A stretch of 64,000 nucleotides of DNA, taken from Calycina herbarum (lineage: Eukaryota > Ascomycota > Leotiomycetes > Helotiales > Pezizellaceae). The stretch spans positions 186,001 through 250,000 of the forward strand of contig LLEY01000069.1 in the NCBI GenBank assembly GCA_001414485.1, in the 5' to 3' direction. Positions 59,678 to 64,000 of this stretch are shown one piece after another (positions within the stretch are counted from its first letter, which is position 1; each line of letters opens with the position of its first letter). The translations under genes and the position numbers were made by a program. The notes beneath the pieces were generated by a model, which made no database searches, was not told where the DNA came from, and was given only the letters and a program-made list of their open reading frames with translations.

Positions 59678-60654
59678 ATGGGAGTTCCCTTCGATTATGC
59701 GCCCGATCGCCCGGAGCACATCGATGCCATCCTCAACGGTCTCGATCGCTACAACCCAGAGACCACGGCCGTCTTCCAGGAATACGTCGTTCAACAGTGC
59801 GACCAAAAATTCTACGACTGCTACGCCAACCTCGCTCTCCTAAAACTGTACGTAGCCCCCCCCCCCTCTTTTCCGTCTCGTAAGCTTGAAAGCTCGAGAG
59901 AATATCATGTGTCAAGTGATGACCGTTTGTAAACGTTCTCTATTACCTGAGGGCAATGAAGAATGAATCCCTTCTGCCTTTTGAAGTTTATTATTAGCTC
60001 TATCTGAAAGACATCCAACAATTCTACCTTTGTTACCGTTCGCACATCCATCAAGCAAATTACTGACTCGATTGATTCTGCAACAGATACCAATTCAACC
60101 CCCACCTCACCAAAGATGAGACCATCACCAACATCCTCGTCAAGTCCCTCACCGTCTTCCCATCGCCTGACTTCTCCCTCGCACTCCACCTCCTCCCACC
60201 ACATATCCTCACCCCTCTCTCCGCATCATCCGCTCTCCCAGCAGCTGGTGACGCCCCTCTCTCAGAAGCCGTCCAAAAGTTGAACATCCTCAACAACCTC
60301 CTCGCACAAGCCTCATACGCGGCCTTCTGGAGCACCCTCGATAGCGATGATCTCTATGCCGATCTCATCGCCGACGTCGCCGGTTTCGAAGAGTTAATCA
60401 GAATCCGAATCGCCCTCACAATCTCCCAATCCGTCCGAGAAATCGAGAGACAAGTTTTGGAGAGCTGGTTAGGCATGCAAGGAGATGCATTCAATAAATT
60501 CGTCAACGGAGTTTGCGGGTGGGAAATCGAGGGTACCGTCGTCAAGGTCCCATTAAACAAGGAGAACGAGGCCAAGGGAACGGTTGTGAGAGAAAATGTC
60601 AAGATGGAGCAATTTTCAAGAGTTATTAGAAGAGCGTATGAGCAGCCTGCTTGA
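59678..60654 (+). CDS. EIF3K: Translation initiation factor eIF3 subunit K
   Basis: Two exons, 59678-59847 and 60087-60654, joined across a 239-bp intron (donor GTACGT, acceptor CAACAG, branch-like ACTGACT 20 bp before). The product is 245 residues, near the usual size for eIF3k. It starts [18 protein letters not shown] and the splice reads LLKL-YQFNP, both typical of fungal eIF3k. The rest is helical (HAM-like repeats) ending in a winged-helix region ([20 protein letters not shown]) that belongs to the PCI/CSN8-PSMD8 fold. eIF3k is a non-core cytoplasmic eIF3 subunit that pairs with eIF3l. The ATG has a good context (CAATCATGG). It lies only about 225 bp from the repeat block yet shows no RIP. 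Confidence 0.93.
59848..60086 (+). other. Intron of the eIF3k gene (239 bp)
   Basis: Donor GTACGT, a run of about 12 C just inside the 5' end (59856-59868), stops in all frames, and acceptor CAG at 60084-60086. It is long for a filamentous-fungal intron. Confidence 0.85.
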
Positions 60655-61540
60655 GTGGAATTTTAAGTGGTGGTTGTATATGAAGATGGCTGCATGGCAT
60701 GGCCACGGCACGGCATGGGGTGGTTGGGATGGCGTTTCGGGGGCGTTTAACTCGTGATAAATGATCGAGGCAATGAAGTGATGAAGCACCTATGGCTTGA
60801 TGACCAGGTCAGGCTTGATCTCGTGAGGGACACATTATGCCAGACAGAAAGAAATAAGCAAAAACACATAAACACTAAGATATCTACTCTCTCTTCTTGA
60901 CCTTTGACTTGGCCTATTTGACCCACGACGAAATCTTCGAAGTTAACAAGAAGTTTGAAATACTCGTTCTCTATCCCTCCCTCATTCCATCACCAATCAT
61001 TTGTTTTTTCAATAGTTTACTCGGTACTCTTTTAGCCCCCGAACATTTTCTTTAGCTTACTTGGCGATTGATGGCTTATCCGTAACTCTCATTTTTGGCA
61101 CTCAAAGCTTACTCGATGATTAACTGGCTTACTCGTAGCTAGCTTACTTGGTAGTTGGTTGGCTTACTCGCAACCTCTCCTTTTGGCCCCCAAGTTTTGC
61201 CAGCTTATCCGCTGCTTTACTGGCTTACCAGACACCCATCGAGTTACACAAAACCCCACCAAAATCTTGGTTGAGGAACTCGGAGAACTTCTAACATTGG
61301 AATTTCCAACAACGACAACAGGCACGCGAAGTAATCAAATTTCTGATTGTTTTGACATATCGAGTCCGTCCTAGCTCTTGGCTCGTCATATGAAAAGTCC
61401 TTTTATGGTATCCATTGCGAGCCAGCAATACACAAGCTCAGCAAGTCAAACAAACCCCTCCAAAGGATTCATAAACCCCCTCGCAATTTTTCACCCTTAT
61501 TCCCCTCTTCCTCAAACCAGCATCTCATTACTCAAAAGCA
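60655..61540. other. Intergenic region between convergent eIF3k and TSR4
   Basis: About 890 bp of 3' flank for both genes. It holds a cluster of imperfect repeats of GCTTACTCG or GCTTACTTGG (about 61,050-61,220). Short open frames (61159-61374, 61378-61650) have no recognisable features. I see no gene here. Confidence 0.6.
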
Positions 61541-62958
61541 TCACCGTCCAGCATCCTCCCACTGAACCCCAACCCACTCTTCCACCCATCCAACCTCCCC
61601 CTTGCCCACATAATTCGGCACACAATCCCCCGCACAAACACCCACAATAATGGTCCCCCACTCCATGCCATCCAAGCCCTCCTCATTATGTTCCAACTCC
61701 ATAATAGCGTGGGGAGTAAGTTGACATTCAAAATTGCGTTTTCCGCCGCAGAGGTTACATCTTGGTATGCCACCTCCTGCACTCCCAGTAGTTTTAACCT
61801 TCTCATTCGCAGAACTTGAAGAAGACAAAAGCTTGCCAACAGCGTCTGAAGTGCTATACAGGAGGGGAGAACCAGCATACTCATACCTCAAAACCTGCTC
61901 CGGATTATACCCCACCCTATCAGCAAACATCTGGAACTGGGTATCAATCGTACTCTCGAAAACCTCTTTATCCTCTTTCCCACCTCCAGAACCAGAGCCT
62001 TCATCAACATCCATTATTTGTGGTATTTCCATTTTTTCTAAAGGTTGTTTATCTAGGATCTCGTAATCTGCGTCTACGAGGTAGAGCTTGGGATATGGTT
62101 CTGGATATGCTTTTGCGTCTGTGGGGAAGGGTTCGGGAATTGGTGGGGGACCGTAGGTTTTTTGGGGGTTGTTTAAGGAGAGGGCTGAGGCGAAGGTTTG
62201 GGGGAGGGTTGTGTTTGCTTCGGAGGAGGGTGAGGGTTTCGGTGGTGGAGGTGATGATGTTGTTGGTTTCGCAGCGAAAGGATTTTGTGCCATCGTACCC
62301 GTCGTCGAAGTTGAGAAAGGATTCGCCTTACTTCCTCCCGTCGAAAAGGGATTTTCTTTTCCTCCTCCTCCATTCAAGAATGGGTTTGCCCCTCCTTCTT
62401 TTCCTATTGTCCCAAAGAGCGTTTCCCCAATATTAATCTTTGGTTTCTCTTCTTTTACCTCTTTCTTGCGGTCCTTCTCCTCGCTCTTCTCCTTTCCCAT
62501 CTGATCAGCCTTTCCAGCAGATCCTCTACTCCCCCTCAAAACCCTCACACTCCCCTCCCTCCTCCTACACGCCTTATTCCTACACCCCAAAATATAAAGC
62601 CTCCTCTCCTTCCCCGGAAACGTAGTGGGTAAATCGGCGTTCAATTGTAATAAAAGGACTAAAAAGGAATTGCAGACTTTGCATTGGGCTAGGGAAGCTG
62701 AGGGAGGCTGAGCGGGGTCGAGCCATGTCTGCGCATCTCGCATTAGTGTGAATTCATGTAGAGTTGTAGAGGAGAGGTTGAGAAGGGGAGTATGGGAGGG
62801 GAGTGGAGAAGAGGAAAAGAACATACAGCATTACCCCCCAAATAACTAATAATATCATCACCCGGTTCCTCATCCGCGTATCCAAGGAGAACGTTCGTTT
62901 CCGTGTACCCCTCTTCTGCGACCTCTTCCTCCTCGGAATCGCTATCGTATGGTTCCAT
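61541..62958 (-). CDS. TSR4: TSR4 / PDCD2-like protein (ribosome biogenesis, Rps2 chaperone family)
   Basis: Exon 1 is 62827-62958 and exon 2 is 61541-62728; the 98-bp intron has donor GTATGT, a CTAAT branch site and acceptor GCGCAG. The product is 439 residues. The N-terminal segment TETNVLLGYADEEPGDD..SYLGGNA-TWLDP and the zinc-binding CKVC...GKERRLYILGC...C match TSR4/PDCD2. The middle is low complexity with four NPF motifs and a Pro/Ser-rich stretch. The C-terminal PDCD2_C domain includes IPRCNLCGGKRNFECQLTPH and ends ..GMEWGTIIVGVCAGDC. Family members act in the cytoplasm on the small-subunit protein uS5 (Rps2) and 20S pre-rRNA processing. I chose the Met at 62958 because the conserved acidic N-terminus follows; an upstream in-frame Met (63099) would add residues not typical of the family. 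Confidence 0.92.
62729..62826 (-). other. Intron of TSR4 (98 bp)
   Basis: Minus-strand GTATGT...CACTAATG...GCGCAG. Removing it joins GGNA to TWLDP, a conserved junction. Confidence 0.88.
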
Positions 62959-63656
62959 CTCGCGTCGCAGAGGCTGTAAAAAGTGTGGCAAGTGTCGCGG
63001 ACAAACCCTGTCGTTAGGTAGGAATTCTTGGTCGTTGGTGTTGCAGAGAACCAGGAGACTGATCTTGGTGTGGGTGGTGCTTGAATCTTGGAGGGGCAAT
63101 TAAATTTATTTTTTCCACAAGGCTGGATGAGAGTTGTCCAATCAGAGGATTCAATTTTGGAAGGTCAGCCTCGTCCCTTTGGCGAGCTCAGAAGTGATAC
63201 AAGAGGGCTAATAAATCACATAAGTTATCAAAGTATTAAAATATCTCGCTCTGATATTCGACACTTGATTCAAAATCATCTAATATACACAACTCTTTCC
63301 ATCCCATCCCATTTCATCTCCCTCTACCCTACTCCATCCCATCCCATTTCATCTCCCTCTACCCTACTCCAGCCCTTCCTTTCCCTTCCTCTCAAACCTG
63401 CTCACTGAACCAAAGAGAACCTGACGCTCCCACGCTTGCGCTACTAAATCTCGCGAAGGCGCGGACGCCTGAAAACAAGGAGAAGAGCGCAAAACAGTAC
63501 TATAATTATGGGATATCATCAAGAAAAACCACGGAGCTGTTTTATGCGCAAACAAAAAAATCATGAGTCGTCATTTACACAAAAATAATACCAAAATCCT
63601 CAACGCCCCAATATGTGCATCGTAAACAAAGATTGAAGATTGAAGCAAAGAATGCG
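62959..63656. other. Intergenic region: TSR4 upstream and MAPKKK 3' flank
   Basis: About 700 bp. Includes pyrimidine-rich stretches and a 35-bp tandem duplication (63299-63368). Short open frames here look like chance. No gene recognised. Confidence 0.6.
63299..63368. repeat. 35-bp tandem duplication
   Basis: Two identical 35-bp units (63299-63333 and 63334-63368) starting CCATCCCATCCCATTTCATC. C/T-rich, in the TSR4 upstream region. Confidence 0.9.
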
Positions 63657-64000
63657 CTAGTATGCACCCCGAATCTTAGCGTACAGATTGGTATCGAGGA
63701 AATTATAGTTCTGGTCGATGTAACAGAATGGATGTTGCGAGAGAAGTGTTTCCGCAGTAGGTCGCTCAGAAGGAACACTAGATCAATGAATTAGCAAAGG
63801 AACCCGAGAAGAAATTGAAAATGGGGAACTAACATGGTAAAACAATCAGCCATAAAAGCCACCGCGATAGGACTGATCTCCTGCGCAACATCGTCAGGCA
63901 CGGGAGGCGCTTCATTCAGACTACCAAGTTTGTAGATTGCTCCCACAGTCTCCTCCTTACTCCAAGGACGACGACCAGCAAACATTTCGAGAACCACACA
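63657..64000 (-). CDS. BCK1: BCK1-like MAP kinase kinase kinase, C-terminal end (partial)
   Basis: Only the last part is in the window: exons 63834-64000 (continuing beyond) and 63657-63777, with a 56-bp intron (donor GTTAGT, acceptor CTAG). The exon reads CVVLEMFAGRRPWSKEE, then GAIYKLGSLNEAPPVPDD and AFMADCFT-I-VPSERPTAETLL across the splice, ending in FLDTNLYAKIRGAY. This is the C-lobe of a Ser/Thr kinase (subdomains IX to XI) with the sequence style of the fungal cell-wall-integrity MAPKKK Bck1. The conserved Arg in SERPTA is present. The catalytic loop is outside the window. Family assignment is confident; the exact orthologue less so. Confidence 0.88.

Noticed and set aside
59429..60335. 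Minus-strand and alternate-frame open frames around eIF3k
   Set aside because: Shadows of eIF3k exons, intron and promoter without family features.
61734..62625. Plus-strand open frames opposite TSR4
   Set aside because: Antisense shadows of a well-supported gene; compositionally biased with no domain.
62729..62824. Met at 62824 starting the long TSR4 frame
   Set aside because: These 32 codons are intron sequence; splicing joins GGNA to TWLDP as in the family.
62827..63099. Upstream Met at 63099 as the TSR4 start
   Set aside because: It would add 47 residues unlike the family; the conserved acidic N-terminus begins just after the Met at 62958.
63364..63778. Minus-strand open frames of 66 and 67 codons before the kinase end
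   Set aside because: The first is 3' flank; the second is the last kinase exon in the wrong frame.

Overview
This window looks like nuclear DNA of a filamentous ascomycete (Pezizomycotina). Two compartments meet at about 59.45 kb. Bases 1 to about 59,450 are extremely AT-rich and hold only transposable elements. CA and TG dinucleotides are nearly absent there while CG survives, and almost every in-frame stop is TAA or TAG at a position where relatives have Gln or Trp. That is the signature of repeat-induced point mutation (RIP). Bases 59,460-64,000 have normal composition and carry three conserved, intron-containing housekeeping genes.

Layout of the repeat block, with borders set by matching long terminal repeats (LTRs) and target-site duplications (TSDs): R1, a minus-strand Ty3 element (1-4886 plus 11825-13193), is split by R2, a plus-strand Ty3 element (4887-11824), and also holds two solo LTRs (2327-2479, 3001-3362). 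R3 (13194-14762) is a small LTR element with only a gag. P1 (14841-16961) is a Fot1/pogo DNA transposon holding a solo LTR. R4, a Ty3 element (17516-40284), holds R5 (18392-25555) and R6 (27356-37252). R6 in turn holds the Ty1/copia element R7 (28866-34979) and a solo R3-type LTR. A Tad1-like LINE tail follows (40285-41440). T2 is a TRIM, a tiny non-coding LTR element (41703-47818), split by the Ty3 element R8 (41830-47349). P3a (48839-50686), P2 (50713-52564) and a damaged P3b are Fot1-like transposons. The Ty3 element R9 (53506-59181) sits inside the right inverted repeat of P3b.

The three genes are eIF3k (59678-60654, +), a TSR4/PDCD2-like ribosome-biogenesis factor (61541-62958, -), and the C-terminus of a BCK1-like MAPKKK (63657 to beyond the window end, -). 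eIF3k and TSR4 converge; TSR4 and the kinase lie head to tail on the minus strand.

Points that stand out: a Cys-rich antisense ORF in R2; a TRIM and a gag-only element, both presumably mobilised in trans; two short stretches that escaped RIP, each at the left end of an element (27356 to about 30200 and 53506 to about 54400), so the two LTRs of one element differ in RIP load; CACGTG boxes in six different LTR families, often surviving RIP; and R4 LTRs that match neither in length nor in flanks. I found no tRNA, rRNA or CRISPR array. Coordinates of decayed coding regions are approximate. LTR and TSD borders were read base by base.
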